Below, piece by piece: positions 8,087 through 18,123 of a DNA stretch of 64,000 nucleotides; positions within the stretch are counted from its first letter, which is position 1, and each line of letters begins with the position of its first letter. The position numbers were made by a program, and so were the translations under genes. The DNA is taken from positions 434,001 through 498,000 of the forward strand of contig NZ_VDBO01000002.1 of assembly GCF_005930355.1 (NCBI RefSeq). Direction: 5' to 3'. The DNA is from Paenibacillus sinopodophylli. Its GTDB lineage: Bacteria > Bacillota > Bacilli > Paenibacillales > Paenibacillaceae. The notes below the pieces were generated by a model. It had not been told where the DNA came from. It made no database searches and saw only the letters and a list, made by a program, of their open reading frames with translations.

Positions 8087-9442
8087 GTGAAATTTCATAA
8101 AATATTAATTGCTAACCGCGGCGAGATAGCGGTTCGTATTATACGTGCCTGCCGCGAGCTTGGCATCAGCACGGTTGCTGTTTATTCGGAAGCAGATCGT
8201 GATTCACTGCATGTTCGTCTTGCAGATGAAGCTTATTGCATCGGGCCTACTGCGTCGAAGGACAGCTATTTGAATATGACGAATATTATGAGTGTAGCTA
8301 CGATAACGGAATGTGATGCTATCCATCCCGGTTATGGCTTCCTTGCTGAGAATGCTAACTTCGCTGAAATCTGCGAGTCATGCAACATTACATTCATCGG
8401 ACCATCTGCGGATGCCATTAACCGTATGGGCGACAAGGCGATAGCCAAGCTGACCATGAAGACTGCCGACGTGCCGATTATTCCCGGTTCTGACGGTTTG
8501 ATTGAGAACATGGAAGAAGCGATAACGATAGCTCGCGAAATTGGATATCCGGTTATTATTAAAGCGACTGCAGGCGGAGGCGGGAAAGGCATTCGTATTG
8601 CCGATGACGAATCGATGCTGATCGCACAGATCACGACTGCACAGCAAGAGGCTCAGAAGGCTTTCGGCAACGCAGGTGTTTATCTGGAGAAGTACTTGAC
8701 CGGCATGAAGCATGTTGAAATTCAAATTATGGCTGACAAGCATGGTAATGCTGTCCATTTGTTTGAACGTGATTGCTCTGTACAGCGCAGACGTCAGAAG
8801 CTTGTAGAAGAAGCGCCATGCTCCGTGTTGTCTCCAGAACTTAGAGAACGGATGGGACAAGCAGCAGTGCGCGCAGCGCTCGCCGTTCAGTACTCTGGAG
8901 CGGGCACATTAGAGTTTTTGCTCGGCCCTGACGGCAATTTCTATTTCATGGAAATGAATACTCGCATACAAGTCGAGCATCCCGTAACCGAGATGATTAC
9001 GAATGTTGATTTGATTAAAGAAATGGTATCCGTAGCGGAAGGCAATCCACTTTCTTTTGCTCAAAGCGATTTGAAGATTAATGGCTGGTCCATCGAATGT
9101 CGTGTGAATGCGGAGGATTCCGAGAAAAATTTCATGCCATCTGCTGGATTGATTCCATTCTATCTCCCGCCGGGCGGTGCAGGTGTCCGCGTGGACAGTG
9201 CTGTATACCCAGGCTACACGATATCGCCGCATTATGATTCCATGATTGCGAAGCTGATCGTATGGGGAGCAACCCGCGAAGAAGCGATAGCGAGAATGAA
9301 GCGTGCATTGTCCGAGTTTGCTATTGAAGGCATTCGGACGACAATTCCATTCCATTTGAAGCTGCTTAATCACCCGAAATTCGTGAGCGGAAACTTCGAC
9401 ATTAAGTTCCTGGAAGAGCATGATATTAACGCTACAGAATAA
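8087..9442 (+). CDS. accC: Biotin carboxylase subunit of acetyl-CoA carboxylase
   Basis: A ~451-aa biotin carboxylase beginning [20 protein letters not shown]. The ATP-grasp glycine-rich loop [13 protein letters not shown] is near residue 160 and the catalytic [15 protein letters not shown] near 286. GTG at 8087 is preferred to the in-frame ATG at 8066 because it follows GAAAGGGG at good spacing and gives the normal N-terminus. AccC carboxylates biotin on AccB using ATP and bicarbonate. Confidence 0.96.
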   Translation: MKFHKILIANRGEIAVRIIRACRELGISTVAVYSEADRDSLHVRLADEAYCIGPTASKDSYLNMTNIMSVATITECDAIHPGYGFLAENANFAEICESCNITFIGPSADAINRMGDKAIAKLTMKTADVPIIPGSDGLIENMEEAITIAREIGYPVIIKATAGGGGKGIRIADDESMLIAQITTAQQEAQKAFGNAGVYLEKYLTGMKHVEIQIMADKHGNAVHLFERDCSVQRRRQKLVEEAPCSVLSPELRERMGQAAVRAALAVQYSGAGTLEFLLGPDGNFYFMEMNTRIQVEHPVTEMITNVDLIKEMVSVAEGNPLSFAQSDLKINGWSIECRVNAEDSEKNFMPSAGLIPFYLPPGGAGVRVDSAVYPGYTISPHYDSMIAKLIVWGATREEAIARMKRALSEFAIEGIRTTIPFHLKLLNHPKFVSGNFDIKFLEEHDINATE

Positions 9443-9475
9443 GTAAGCGACAAAAGTGTGAACAAGTAGTATAGT

Positions 9476-9504
9476 TTGTCATATTTCTTGCCGAATGTTA
9501 TAGT
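9476..9504 (+). promoter_or_regulatory. Sigma-A-type promoter candidate for the Asp23/AmaP cluster
   Basis: TTGTCA at 9476-9481 and TATAGT at 9499-9504 are separated by 17 nt, in the 136-nt gap after accC and about 75 nt before the Asp23-family start. Confidence 0.6.
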
Positions 9505-9578
9505 ATATTAAACAAGATGCGGTTTATTGCTTGGCACTGCGCCGAGTACGCGCAACTTTAAGGAGGTGTACAACCAAC

Positions 9579-9986
9579 ATGAGTACGATCGCTGCGGAGT
9601 ACGAGAAAACGGACATTGGCACGATTCAAATTGCACCTGAAGTCATCGAAGTTATCGCTGGATTAGCTACGATTGAAGTGGATGGGGTCGCTGGAATGAG
9701 CGGCGGTTTTGCGGGAGGCATTGTTGAATTGCTTGGACGCAAAAACTTGTCAAAAGGTGTGAAGGTTGAAGTTGGCCAACGTGAGGCTGCGGTAGACGTA
9801 TCTATTATTGTTGAATACGGCAATCGCATTCCAGAAATCGCTTCGGAAATTCAACGGAATGTGAAGCGCTCAATCGAGATGATGACGGGACTCCACGTCG
9901 TTGAAGTGAACGTACATATTCACGATGTACATTTCAAGACACCTGATAAACCGGATGAAGAAGAAATCCTACACAGAGTTAAATAA
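9579..9986 (+). CDS. yqhY: Asp23/Gls24 family envelope stress protein (YqhY-like)
   Basis: A 135-aa Asp23/Gls24 domain protein. APEVIEVIAGLATIEVDGV, GVKVEVGQREAAVDVSIIVEYG and VVEVNVHIHDVHF are family hallmarks. The start is at 9579 because AAGGAGGTG lies about 10 nt upstream; an in-frame ATG 48 nt earlier lies before that site. Family knowledge: Asp23-like proteins sit at the membrane through AmaP in staphylococci and respond to envelope stress; yqhY in B. subtilis lies next to accBC and affects lipid synthesis. Confidence 0.92.
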   Translation: MSTIAAEYEKTDIGTIQIAPEVIEVIAGLATIEVDGVAGMSGGFAGGIVELLGRKNLSKGVKVEVGQREAAVDVSIIVEYGNRIPEIASEIQRNVKRSIEMMTGLHVVEVNVHIHDVHFKTPDKPDEEEILHRVK

Positions 9987-10014
9987 AATAAAGCTGGATT
10001 AATTAAATCCCGTA

Positions 10015-10057
10015 CAACCCCCTCGTGAATGGGCATGCCGCTCGGCGCAAGGGGGTT
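10015..10057 (+). terminator. Terminator after yqhY
   Basis: AACCCCCT and AGGGGGTT pair around a ~26-nt loop, followed by a short TTTC tail. It may be a partial terminator, as the AmaP gene starts 33 nt later. Confidence 0.7.
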
Positions 10058-10089
10058 TTCATTCGGCTGGGCAGAAGGAGGCGCTACGC

Positions 10090-10647
10090 TTGATTAAGGT
10101 CGTGGACAAGCTGCTATTGTTTCTATATAGCATTGCAATTGGCTGTATTTCTGTTTTGTTGGTTTGCATTGGATTTGGCTGGATCTCTTTAAGTTTATTG
10201 AGTGATTGGATAGATGAGCTGTACCGTCTCGATTCATTAAAGATTACTTTAATCGTAACGGGCATCATTCTATTCATACTAAGCTTGCGATTTTTTATCG
10301 TGTCCTTGCATCGCGGGTCGGCGTCTGCTCCTTCTATCGATCAAAGAACCGACTTTGGCGACATTCGTATTTCACTTGAAACGATCGAGAATCTAGCGCT
10401 TAAAGCAGCATCACGCCAGCGCGGCGTAAAGGATTTACGTGCTCGCATTCGCGCAACAGATGCCGGTCTTGATATTGTTATTCGTGCTGTAGTAGATGGT
10501 GAGAGCTCCATACCCGTATTGACAGAGGAAATTCAACGCACAGTGAAAGAGCATGTCGAGGATATTGCTGGTATTCCCGTAATGAATGTAGCGGTATATG
10601 TGGCAAATATTATTCAAACAGGCACCTTCAAAAGTCGCGTAGAATAG
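10090..10647 (+). CDS. amaP: Alkaline shock response membrane anchor AmaP
   Basis: A 185-aa protein with two N-terminal membrane segments (residues ~8-34 and 52-74) and a C-terminal Asp23-like domain (GDIRISLETIENLALKAA to MNVAVYVANI). This layout defines AmaP. Family knowledge: AmaP anchors Asp23-type proteins at the membrane. TTG start with an AGAAGGAGG ribosome site at 10074-10082. It lies between yqhY and a DUF2273 gene, the usual trio. Confidence 0.88.
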   Translation: MIKVVDKLLLFLYSIAIGCISVLLVCIGFGWISLSLLSDWIDELYRLDSLKITLIVTGIILFILSLRFFIVSLHRGSASAPSIDQRTDFGDIRISLETIENLALKAASRQRGVKDLRARIRATDAGLDIVIRAVVDGESSIPVLTEEIQRTVKEHVEDIAGIPVMNVAVYVANIIQTGTFKSRVE

Positions 10648-10661
10648 AGGTGAGCTTGCTG

Positions 10662-10892
10662 ATGTGGAGGGAATTCTGGGCCATCTATGGAAAACGAGCA
10701 GCTGGTGCTGCTGTTGGTTTGTTTTTCGGATTGCTTTATTTGTTTGTCGGTTTTTGGGACATGCTTTTTGTAGGGCTTCTTGTCTCAATTGGTTATTGGA
10801 TCGGCGTTCAGAAGGAAACAAGCAGCGGACCTGTCATTCCATGGCAGCGGCTTTGGTATTCATTGTTAGAAAGATTTAGGCCGTTTAGATGA
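10662..10892 (+). CDS. Small membrane protein, DUF2273 family
   Basis: A 76-aa protein with one or two hydrophobic segments (~12-46): AAGAAVGLFFGLLYLFVGFWD then FVGLLVSIGYWIGVQKE. DUF2273 proteins usually accompany AmaP and Asp23. The ATG at 10662 follows AGAGGTGAG at good spacing; GTG at 10650 is an alternative adding four residues. Its role is unknown; an accessory part of the membrane-bound Asp23 assembly is inferred from context. Confidence 0.82.
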   Translation: MWREFWAIYGKRAAGAAVGLFFGLLYLFVGFWDMLFVGLLVSIGYWIGVQKETSSGPVIPWQRLWYSLLERFRPFR

Positions 10893-10893
10893 T

Positions 10894-10970
10894 CCTGTGG
10901 TCTCCTCCGTACTCCGGATTTCGGAAAGCCGCTTATTTCGGGGCAGGGAGGAGATCATAGGTTTTTTTTG
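10894..10970 (+). terminator. Long-stem terminator after the AmaP cluster
   Basis: CCTGTGGTCTCCTCC pairs with GGAGGAGATCATAGG over 15 positions with two G-U pairs, encloses an inner hairpin, and is followed by eight T residues. Confidence 0.88.
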
Positions 10971-11062
10971 ACGCATAGGAAAGTATAAGAGTTCGCTCAT
11001 CCTTTCTCTATACGTTTCGCTGAAACGATGGCGTCTACAGCAAGGACACCGTCAGGCGTTTC
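10971..11062. repeat. Paired-hairpin intergenic repeat, copy B
   Basis: It shares the block ATCCTTTCTCTATACGTTTC and the following TGAAACGATG with copy A almost exactly. The left arm of module 1 is degenerate (GCATAGGAAAGTAT). Module 2 reads GAAACGATGGCGTC to AGGCGTTTC. The rest of the gap to nusB (11063-11180) shows no clear element. Confidence 0.72.
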
Positions 11063-11180
11063 TTCTTAAATCGGAATGAAGCGCGCCTTGCCGTCAAAGG
11101 GCGGTGATGGCTGTTTCATCTTGAGCAATTACATGTACAAGAATAATAACATTTCGGCATAAAATTGCCGCGGAGGTAAC

Positions 11181-11624
11181 ATGAAACGTAGATTAGCACG
11201 AGAAATAGCAGTTTCTAGCTTGTACCAGATGGAGATGAATGAGGTTTCGGCATCAGATGCAGTAGACATGCTGATGGAGGAGCTTCGCCACGAAAATGAA
11301 ATTGAAGCAGATCCGGCTGAAGCTAGCAGTACGGATGAGTTCTCCCGTGAACTTGTTGCAGGTGTAATGGAGCACAGGCAAGCCATTGATGGTATGCTTC
11401 AACAGTATTTGACAGGATGGCAGATTGACCGTTTGTCACGGGTTGACCGCCAGGTATTGCGTTTGGCTTGTTATGAGATGATTTTCCGTGATGATGTACC
11501 ACCGAAAGCTACGATTAATGAAGCGATTGAGCTCGCTAAACATTTCGGCACAGAGGAATCAGGAAAGTTTGTTAATGGTGTGCTTGGTAAGCTGCTTCTA
11601 GAAATTGAAGAGCTGAAATCTTAA
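11181..11624 (+). CDS. nusB: Transcription antitermination factor NusB
   Basis: A 147-aa all-helical protein beginning [20 protein letters not shown], with the conserved C-terminal [31 protein letters not shown] and [10 protein letters not shown]. Family knowledge: NusB with NusE binds boxA RNA and supports rRNA antitermination. It starts the nusB-folD-xseA-xseB-ispA gene run, in B. subtilis order. Confidence 0.96.
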   Translation: MKRRLAREIAVSSLYQMEMNEVSASDAVDMLMEELRHENEIEADPAEASSTDEFSRELVAGVMEHRQAIDGMLQQYLTGWQIDRLSRVDRQVLRLACYEMIFRDDVPPKATINEAIELAKHFGTEESGKFVNGVLGKLLLEIEELKS

Positions 11625-11670
11625 TATTAGTAAAAAAAACAATTCATTGATAATAAAGGAGACTGGAGCT

Positions 11671-12531
11671 ATGCGCGCACAAATCATTGAAGGAAAGAAA
11701 ATTTCCGACCTAATCCGAGAGGAAATGATTGCGGAATCCGCAGCCTTGAAAGAGAAAGGTATCATTCCAGGACTTGCGGTCGTTCTCGTAGGCGAAGACC
11801 CAGCCTCTAAGGTTTATGTTGGCTCTAAGGAGAAAGCTTGTCAGCAGCTTGGTTTCTATTCAGAGGTGCACCGCCTGCCTGCAGAAACAAGTGAGGCGGA
11901 CTTGTTGGCTGTCATTGATCGTTTGAATAACCAAGCATCCATAAATGGAATTCTCGTACAGCTGCCGCTGCCTAAGCACATTAACGAGAAAGCCGTTATT
12001 GATGCTATTCGTGTTGAAAAGGACGTTGACGGCTTTCATCCTGAGAGTGTAGGCAACTTGGTCATTGGTGACGACAGTCTGCTTCCGTGCACCCCCGCAG
12101 GTGTTATCGAGCTTATTAAGCGCAGCGGCGTGGATATTGCAGGAAAACACGCTGTCGTAATCGGCAGAAGCAATATCGTTGGTAAACCAGTAGCGATGCT
12201 GCTGCTTCGTGAAAATGCTACCGTTACGATATGCCATTCCCGTACAGCCAATATGGAGGAAATAGCCAAGCAAGCCGACATTCTTGTCGTAGCTATTGGT
12301 AAAGCAAAAGCAATTGGACATAAGTTCGTCAAGCCGGGCGCCATTGTAATTGACGTTGGCATAAACCGTCTGCCTGACGGCAAGCTTGCAGGTGATGTTG
12401 ATTTCGAGGATTGCTTAGATTCTGCAGGTTTTATTACGCCAGTTCCTGGCGGAGTAGGTCCGATGACAATAACCTTGCTTATGAAGAATACGATTACGGC
12501 AGCAAAAAGGGCAAACGGAATCAAGGAGTGA
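11671..12531 (+). CDS. folD: Bifunctional methylenetetrahydrofolate dehydrogenase/cyclohydrolase
   Basis: A 286-aa Fol[15 protein letters not shown] holds the catalytic Tyr and Lys, [13 protein letters not shown] and [11 protein letters not shown] are folate-site signatures, and [15 protein letters not shown] is the NADP-binding loop. ATG at 11671 is preferred over an in-frame upstream ATG because AAAGGAG precedes it. It interconverts one-carbon tetrahydrofolates for purine and thymidylate synthesis. Its stop lies within the xseA ribosome site region. Confidence 0.96.
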   Translation: MRAQIIEGKKISDLIREEMIAESAALKEKGIIPGLAVVLVGEDPASKVYVGSKEKACQQLGFYSEVHRLPAETSEADLLAVIDRLNNQASINGILVQLPLPKHINEKAVIDAIRVEKDVDGFHPESVGNLVIGDDSLLPCTPAGVIELIKRSGVDIAGKHAVVIGRSNIVGKPVAMLLLRENATVTICHSRTANMEEIAKQADILVVAIGKAKAIGHKFVKPGAIVIDVGINRLPDGKLAGDVDFEDCLDSAGFITPVPGGVGPMTITLLMKNTITAAKRANGIKE

Positions 12532-12539
12532 TTGCGGGC

Positions 12540-13910
12540 ATGGCAGATCAGCCTCGGATATTTTCCATTAAAGAGCTTAATCGTTATATTAAGATGAAAA
12601 TGGAGTCGGATCTGCTGCTTGGCGATGTTTGGCTTCGCGGTGAAATTTCTAATTTCACGCATCATTCCAGCGGACATATGTACTTCACGCTAAAAGATAA
12701 GGATAGCCGAGTGAAATCGATCATGTTTGCCTCTCAAAACCAACGTCTTCCTTTTATTCCGAAAGAAGGTACGAAGGTCATTGCCAGAGGCAATATTTCG
12801 GTTTATGAACGTGATGGCAATTATCAATTTTATGTGAACGCCATGCAGCCAGACGGTATTGGAAGCTTATATTTAGCCTTTGAGCAGCTCAAAAGCAAAC
12901 TAAATGAAGAAGGGCTTTTTGCGCAATCCCGCAAACGGCCGATTCCTCAATTTCCGCGTGCCATTGGGGTTATTACATCACCTACAGGTGCGGCGGTTAG
13001 AGACATTATTATTACATTACGCAGGCGATATCCATTAATCCCAATCTATATTTATCCAGTGCTCGTACAAGGTGCTCAAGCAGCACCTGCCATTGTAAAA
13101 GCGATAGAGGCGATGAATCGTTTTGGCGAAGCTGACGTATTAATTGTAGGTCGAGGGGGCGGCTCGCTTGAAGAGCTGTGGGCGTTCAATGAGGAAGCTG
13201 TTGCTAGAAGCATTGCAGCTTCAGTAATACCTATCATTAGCGCAGTCGGGCATGAGACCGATTTCACCATAACGGATTTCGCCGCCGACCTTCGTGCAGC
13301 AACGCCGACGGCAGCGGCAGAACTGGCTGTTCCGAACATCATTGAGCTGCAGCAGCAGTTAAAGCGACATCAGCAGCGGTTGGTTCAGGGAATACGTTAC
13401 CGTGTACAAGATGAGAAGGAGAAGCTGCAGCGCATTCGGCGCTCTCCTTTTTTTATGCATCCACGCAAATATTTGCTTGAGCAAGCAGAACGGTTGGATC
13501 GTTTGACAGAGCAGCTTGAGCAGCGAACGAAACGTATCGCTGAACGCGGCCATACACGGCTTGCCAGGCTGCAGACAACTCTTGCTGCGCATCATCCTGG
13601 TGAGCGTGCAGCATATGCTGCAAAGCGTTTGCAAGCTTCGCATAAGCAGCTTGAGCAGGCTATGAGCAATGTCGTTAAGGAGAATAAACAAAGGCTTTAT
13701 AGCAATTTAAAGCAGTTGGATGCTCTGAGTCCACTGAAAGTGATGTCCAGAGGCTACGGCCTCGTATATGATCAGCAGGAAGCTCGATTAATCAAATCCA
13801 TACACGATGTTAATCTGGGTGAGATTGTGAGAGTGAAGCTGGCAGACGGCCAGCTGGATTGTCTCGTAGATGCAAGGAGAGGGGATGGCATGAATGGCGG
13901 CACGGACTGA
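12540..13910 (+). CDS. xseA: Exodeoxyribonuclease VII large subunit
   Basis: A 456-aa protein starting with an OB-fold domain (WLRGEISNFTHHSSGHMYFTLKD) and followed by the catalytic domain (GVITSPTGAAVRDI, VGRGGGSLEELWAFN, SAVGHETDFTI) and long coiled coils. Start at 12540 follows AAGGAG at 11-12 nt; a longer in-frame extension would overlap folD by 120 nt and is rejected. With XseB it degrades single-stranded DNA to oligonucleotides. It overlaps xseB by 17 nt. Confidence 0.95.
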   Translation: MADQPRIFSIKELNRYIKMKMESDLLLGDVWLRGEISNFTHHSSGHMYFTLKDKDSRVKSIMFASQNQRLPFIPKEGTKVIARGNISVYERDGNYQFYVNAMQPDGIGSLYLAFEQLKSKLNEEGLFAQSRKRPIPQFPRAIGVITSPTGAAVRDIIITLRRRYPLIPIYIYPVLVQGAQAAPAIVKAIEAMNRFGEADVLIVGRGGGSLEELWAFNEEAVARSIAASVIPIISAVGHETDFTITDFAADLRAATPTAAAELAVPNIIELQQQLKRHQQRLVQGIRYRVQDEKEKLQRIRRSPFFMHPRKYLLEQAERLDRLTEQLEQRTKRIAERGHTRLARLQTTLAAHHPGERAAYAAKRLQASHKQLEQAMSNVVKENKQRLYSNLKQLDALSPLKVMSRGYGLVYDQQEARLIKSIHDVNLGEIVRVKLADGQLDCLVDARRGDGMNGGTD

Positions 13911-14148
13911 AAGTGAACTTTCATTCGAGCAGGCAATGGAGCGTTTAGATTCTATTGTTTCTAAGCTGGAGAATGGGGATGTGCCTCTTGAGACGGCGAT
14001 CGAGCTGTTTCAAGAAGGAATGAAGCTCTCTCAGCTATGCGGAGGCAAGCTGGAGCAGGTCGAACGCAAGATCGAGCTGTTGATAGAGACAGAGCATGGT
14101 TTTCAGAAAAAACCGTTTACGGAAGTGAACGAGGACAAAGGGGAATAA
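13894..14148 (+). CDS. xseB: Exodeoxyribonuclease VII small subunit
   Basis: An 84-aa helical protein with the full XseB signature LSFEQAMERLDSIVSKLENG and LETAIELFQEGMKLSQLC. It overlaps the end of xseA, implying coupled translation, and is followed 2 nt later by the ispA start. It is the small partner that decorates the XseA coiled coils. Confidence 0.95.
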   Translation: MAARTESELSFEQAMERLDSIVSKLENGDVPLETAIELFQEGMKLSQLCGGKLEQVERKIELLIETEHGFQKKPFTEVNEDKGE

Positions 14149-14150
14149 GC

Positions 14151-15065
14151 TTGAACGAGAAGGTCGCAATAAAAGCGTATTTATCGCAATGTGCGGAGCT
14201 TATTGAAGCTTCGCTTAGGAAATCGCTGCCTGGCGAGTGGGATGTTCCTGCGAGATTAAGGGAAGCGATGCTTTATTCTTTGGAAGCAGGGGGCAAGCGT
14301 CTAAGACCTGCACTTGTTCTCACGGCAGCTGAAGCCGTATCAGGCGAGGCGAACTCGTCGACCACAGCGCTGCCTGTTGCCTGCGCGGTTGAATTTATTC
14401 ATACGTATTCACTCGTTCATGATGATCTACCTGCGATGGATAATGACGATTATCGCAGAGGCAAGCTGACGAACCATAAAGTGTTCGGTGAAGCGATGGC
14501 TATTCTAGCAGGCGATGCGCTCCTTACTCACGCTTTCCATCTTATTCCCCAAGCTGCCCGCGAAGGCGGAGTCAGCGCGGAAACCGCGCTTGCAATCGTT
14601 GAGGATTTAGCCAAGCTAGCCGGCGCGCCAGGTATGGTCGGCGGTCAGGTCGCGGATATGCTGGGTGAACAAGGCATTACATCCATCGGCGAGCTTGAAT
14701 ATATTCATCTTCACAAAACAAGTGATTTAATCGCTTTTTCCGTGACGGCAGGGGGCAGGATCGGTGGAGCAACTCAAAAGCAGCTTGACCTTTTGGCACT
14801 CTACGGACGCAATATAGGCTTAGCTTTCCAGATTCAAGACGATATTCTTGATTTGATTGGCGACGAGCAGAAGCTTGGCAAAAAAACGAACAGCGATGTG
14901 GCACAAAATAAAGTGACATATCCGTTCCTTATCGGAATAGAAGAAAGTAAAGCTCAGGTTGAACGGTTAACCCAAGAAGCAAAGTCAGCTATACTCGAAG
15001 CGGAACTCAGCTCACCTGACAGACTGCTTGAAATTGCGGATTATCTCGTTGGACGCGATCATTGA
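14151..15065 (+). CDS. ispA: Polyprenyl synthase, farnesyl diphosphate synthase type
   Basis: A 304-aa prenyltransferase. The first aspartate-rich motif is DDLPAMDNDD near residue 90 and the second is DDILD near 230; GGKRLRPALVL and GGQVADM are also conserved. TTG at 14151 lies 3 nt after the xseB stop with AAAGGGGA upstream; a longer frame overlapping xseB is rejected. It condenses isopentenyl diphosphate with allylic diphosphates; chain length (C15 likely) is inferred from family and position. Confidence 0.94.
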   Translation: MNEKVAIKAYLSQCAELIEASLRKSLPGEWDVPARLREAMLYSLEAGGKRLRPALVLTAAEAVSGEANSSTTALPVACAVEFIHTYSLVHDDLPAMDNDDYRRGKLTNHKVFGEAMAILAGDALLTHAFHLIPQAAREGGVSAETALAIVEDLAKLAGAPGMVGGQVADMLGEQGITSIGELEYIHLHKTSDLIAFSVTAGGRIGGATQKQLDLLALYGRNIGLAFQIQDDILDLIGDEQKLGKKTNSDVAQNKVTYPFLIGIEESKAQVERLTQEAKSAILEAELSSPDRLLEIADYLVGRDH

Positions 15066-15090
15066 GAATGCCATACTTTTTCCATTTCGG

Positions 15091-15119
15091 TTGGGAAAAA
15101 AATCGCAGTGTGCTATAAT
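15091..15119 (+). promoter_or_regulatory. Sigma-A-type promoter for dxs
   Basis: TTGGGA at 15091-15096 and TATAAT at 15114-15119 are 17 nt apart, with TGC directly before the -10 giving an extended -10. It lies 65 nt before dxs, so dxs can be transcribed apart from ispA. Confidence 0.8.
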
Positions 15120-15183
15120 AGGTAAAATGTAGATGTCCATGGGATGGCTATGATTAGCTGTCCGCGAAAGCGAGGAAAGTAAC

Positions 15184-17082
15184 GTGCTGCTTGACCAGAT
15201 TAACGGACCTCAAGATTTGAAAGCTTTGACTACCGCTCAACTAGAGCAACTGGCCGCTGAAATCCGTCAGTTCCTGATTGAGAAGCTTTCCGTTACGGGT
15301 GGTCATCTTGCTCCGAACTTGGGAGTCGTAGAACTGACCCTAGCCATGCATTATTTGTTTAATAGTCCTGAAGATAAATTTATTTATGATGTCGGCCATC
15401 AATCATACGTTCACAAAATTTTAACTGGCCGCATGGATCGATTTGATACATTAAGAAAATATAAAGGCTTGTGCGGATTCGTCAAACGTGCCGAAAGTGA
15501 ACATGACGTATGGGAAGCCGGCCATAGCAGCACTTCTTTGTCTGCAGCAATGGGTATGGCGCTTGCGCGTGATTTGAAGGGCGAAACGAACCGTGTTGTA
15601 GCCGTCATCGGCGATGGCGCGCTTACAGGCGGAATGGCTTTAGAGGCGCTTAACCATATCGGTCATGAGAAGAAAGACCTGATCGTTATTTTGAACGATA
15701 ATGAAATGTCTATTGCACCCAATGTAGGGGCATTGCATCATTATTTGGGCAAGATTCGGACAGATCGACATTATCATAAAGCCAAAGACGAGTTGCAGCA
15801 GCTGCTAAACAAAATTCCAGCAATAGGTGGTAAGCTTGCCAAGACGGCTGAGAGATTCAAGGACAGCCTGAAATATTTGCTGGTAAGTGGTATTTTGTTT
15901 GAGCAGTTTGGGTTTACGTATCTTGGACCCGTTGATGGGCATGATCTTGAACAATTACTTGATATTATGAAGCAAGCCGATTCCATGCCTGGGCCGGTGC
16001 TTGTTCATGTATTGACGGTGAAAGGGAAAGGCTACTCTCCAGCAGAAGCCGATTCTTTCAAGTGGCATGGCATAACGCCATACAAGATCGAATCAGGCCA
16101 GGTTGTCAAAGCAGTTGGGCCGCCAGTATATACGGACGTATTCGGTCAAATGCTCATTGAGCTGGCTGAGAAGGACGAGAGGATCGTCGCCGTTACACCA
16201 GCGATGCCCGGCGGATCGGGATTACTGCCGTTTGCAGCCAAATTCCCGAAACGGATGATTGATGTTGGTATTGCGGAGCAGCATGCTGCGACCATGTGCG
16301 CTGCACTAGCTCTTGAAGGGATGAAACCGGTATACGCCGTTTATTCCACCTTCTTACAGCGTGCATACGACCAAGTCGTGCACGATATTTGTAGGCAGAA
16401 TCTTAACGTTATCTTTGCAATAGACCGTGCCGGATTTGTCGGACCTGACGGTGAGACGCATCATGGCGTTTACGATATTTCGTATTTGCGGCATATTCCT
16501 AATTTGGTCATTATGATGCCTAAGGATGAGAATGAGCTTAGACAGATGCTGAAAACTGCTGTTGATTATGATGACGGACCAATCGCTGTGCGTTATCCAA
16601 GAATTGCTGGCCTTGGCGTGGAGATGGACCCGAATCCTCAGGCATTGCCAATTGGAAAGTGGGAGACGGTTCGTGAAGGCGATTCGAGCGTAATATTAGC
16701 CATCGGCCCAATGCTTCAAGTAGCTGAGGAAGCTGCTGAGCTATTGAAGCGTGATGGTATCAATGTTCAAATTGTGAATGCTCGATTCATCAAGCCTTTG
16801 GATGAGCAAATGCTACTCGGCTTGGCGGCTGAAAGCAGACATATGATCGTGCTGGAAGAGAATGCGGAGCTTGGCGGTTTCGGCAGCTCGGTTCTTGAAT
16901 TCTTTTCGCTAAAAGGCATATACGGGTTGTCCATTCGGATTATCGGTATACCTGATGTGTTTGTCGAGCATGGTTCAATCATTGAGCAAAGAAAAGAAAT
17001 CGGATTAACGGCAGAACGAGTCGCTAATGATGTAAGAGCTATGCAGCCACGGCGTATGAAGCGAGTTACTGGTAAGCAGTAG
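15184..17082 (+). CDS. dxs: 1-Deoxy-D-xylulose-5-phosphate synthase
   Basis: A 632-aa thiamine diphosphate enzyme. [15 protein letters not shown] is near residue 62, the Mg-ThDP motif [18 protein letters not shown] near 142, and the transketolase pyrimidine-domain signature with [15 protein letters not shown] near 418. GTG start at 15184 after GAGGAAAGT. It makes the first intermediate of the methylerythritol phosphate isoprenoid pathway, from pyruvate and glyceraldehyde 3-phosphate, feeding the adjacent ispA step. Confidence 0.96.
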   Translation: MLLDQINGPQDLKALTTAQLEQLAAEIRQFLIEKLSVTGGHLAPNLGVVELTLAMHYLFNSPEDKFIYDVGHQSYVHKILTGRMDRFDTLRKYKGLCGFVKRAESEHDVWEAGHSSTSLSAAMGMALARDLKGETNRVVAVIGDGALTGGMALEALNHIGHEKKDLIVILNDNEMSIAPNVGALHHYLGKIRTDRHYHKAKDELQQLLNKIPAIGGKLAKTAERFKDSLKYLLVSGILFEQFGFTYLGPVDGHDLEQLLDIMKQADSMPGPVLVHVLTVKGKGYSPAEADSFKWHGITPYKIESGQVVKAVGPPVYTDVFGQMLIELAEKDERIVAVTPAMPGGSGLLPFAAKFPKRMIDVGIAEQHAATMCAALALEGMKPVYAVYSTFLQRAYDQVVHDICRQNLNVIFAIDRAGFVGPDGETHHGVYDISYLRHIPNLVIMMPKDENELRQMLKTAVDYDDGPIAVRYPRIAGLGVEMDPNPQALPIGKWETVREGDSSVILAIGPMLQVAEEAAELLKRDGINVQIVNARFIKPLDEQMLLGLAAESRHMIVLEENAELGGFGSSVLEFFSLKGIYGLSIRIIGIPDVFVEHGSIIEQRKEIGLTAERVANDVRAMQPRRMKRVTGKQ

Positions 17083-17097
17083 CTTCGAGGGAGACAG

Positions 17098-17928
17098 ATG
17101 ACAATAACAGCAAAAGAACGTATAGATGTGCTCTTGGTTGAACGAGGCTTCTATGAGAGCAGAGAAAAAGCAAAAGCTGCATTGATGGCTGGACTTGTAC
17201 TAGTCAATGATGAGCCTGTCGACAAGAGTGGCATGAAAGTCCCTCGTGCAGCAGATATCAAAGTAAAAGGTGCGCTGCATCCTTATGTGAGCCGCGGCGG
17301 CCTTAAGCTTGAGAAAGCGATTAAGGCTTTCGACATTGACCTTCAAGATCGTGTCATGCTTGATATCGGTGCTTCTACAGGAGGGTTCACGGATTGTGCG
17401 CTGCAAAATGGTGCATCCTACGTGTATGCGATTGATGTAGGCTACAATCAATTGGACTATTCACTAAGGCAGGATGAACGCGTAAATGTCATGGAGCGTA
17501 CTAATTTCAGATATACACAGCCAGCCGATTTAATCGGTCCGCAGCCAACATTTGCAACGATCGATGTATCGTTTATATCCTTGAAGCATATTTTACCAGC
17601 ATTATCTACTTTATTATCGATTGGCTCAGGCATTGTTGCGCTCATTAAGCCGCAATTCGAAGCTGGCCGCGAGAAAGTAGGCAAGTCAGGAGTTGTTCGT
17701 GATTCAGGCGTACACAGAGATGTATTACGTACGGTGCTAACGACTGCCTCAGAGCTCGGTTATTCATTGCAGGATATAACATTCTCACCTATTACTGGCG
17801 GAGAGGGCAATATCGAATTTCTTGCCTACTGGAAATGGACGAATGAGCCTCATGCTGAGTTTTCGAATGATGAAGCACTAGCTGCGCTAGTCAAGCAAGC
17901 AAATGAAACTTTCACTGCGAGCAAATAA
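17098..17928 (+). CDS. tlyA: TlyA family rRNA methyltransferase/hemolysin-like protein (YqxC)
   Basis: A 276-aa protein with an N-terminal S4 RNA-binding domain (RIDVLLVERGFYESREKAKAAL) and a FtsJ-like methyltransferase domain with the SAM loop LDIGASTGGFTDCALQNGA near residue 82 and KPQFEAGREKVGKSGVVRD near 184. TlyA proteins 2'-O-methylate rRNA in mycobacteria; activity of this copy is inferred. It follows dxs by 15 nt, as in B. subtilis (yqxC). Confidence 0.93.
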   Translation: MTITAKERIDVLLVERGFYESREKAKAALMAGLVLVNDEPVDKSGMKVPRAADIKVKGALHPYVSRGGLKLEKAIKAFDIDLQDRVMLDIGASTGGFTDCALQNGASYVYAIDVGYNQLDYSLRQDERVNVMERTNFRYTQPADLIGPQPTFATIDVSFISLKHILPALSTLLSIGSGIVALIKPQFEAGREKVGKSGVVRDSGVHRDVLRTVLTTASELGYSLQDITFSPITGGEGNIEFLAYWKWTNEPHAEFSNDEALAALVKQANETFTASK

Positions 17929-17948
17929 GTGAAATGAAATAGAATCGG

Positions 17949-17988
17949 AAAGGTGTCGAGCAGCACTTCAGCTGTCGGCATCTTTTTT
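17949..17988 (+). terminator. Terminator after tlyA
   Basis: AAGGTGTCGAGCAGC pairs with GCTGTCGGCATCTT, with one bulge and two G-U pairs, followed by a T-run. It ends the nusB-to-tlyA block. Confidence 0.8.
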
Positions 17989-18123
17989 ACTTTACAGCAG
18001 AGGACTATTTTTGCTAAACTGTAGAAAAGCAAACAAACGTTCGGTGCAAGAAGAATACAGGAATATTCCCCCATCATGACGAACGAATAAAGGAGACAAG
18101 CCTTTAGCGAACGGAGGATGCGA

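Noticed and set aside
12411-12540. N-terminal extension of xseA overlapping folD
   Set aside because: The ribosome site AAGGAG and the family N-terminus both support the start at 12540.
14037-14151. N-terminal extension of ispA overlapping xseB
   Set aside because: The extension is the xseB sequence read in another frame; TTG at 14151 has a proper ribosome site.
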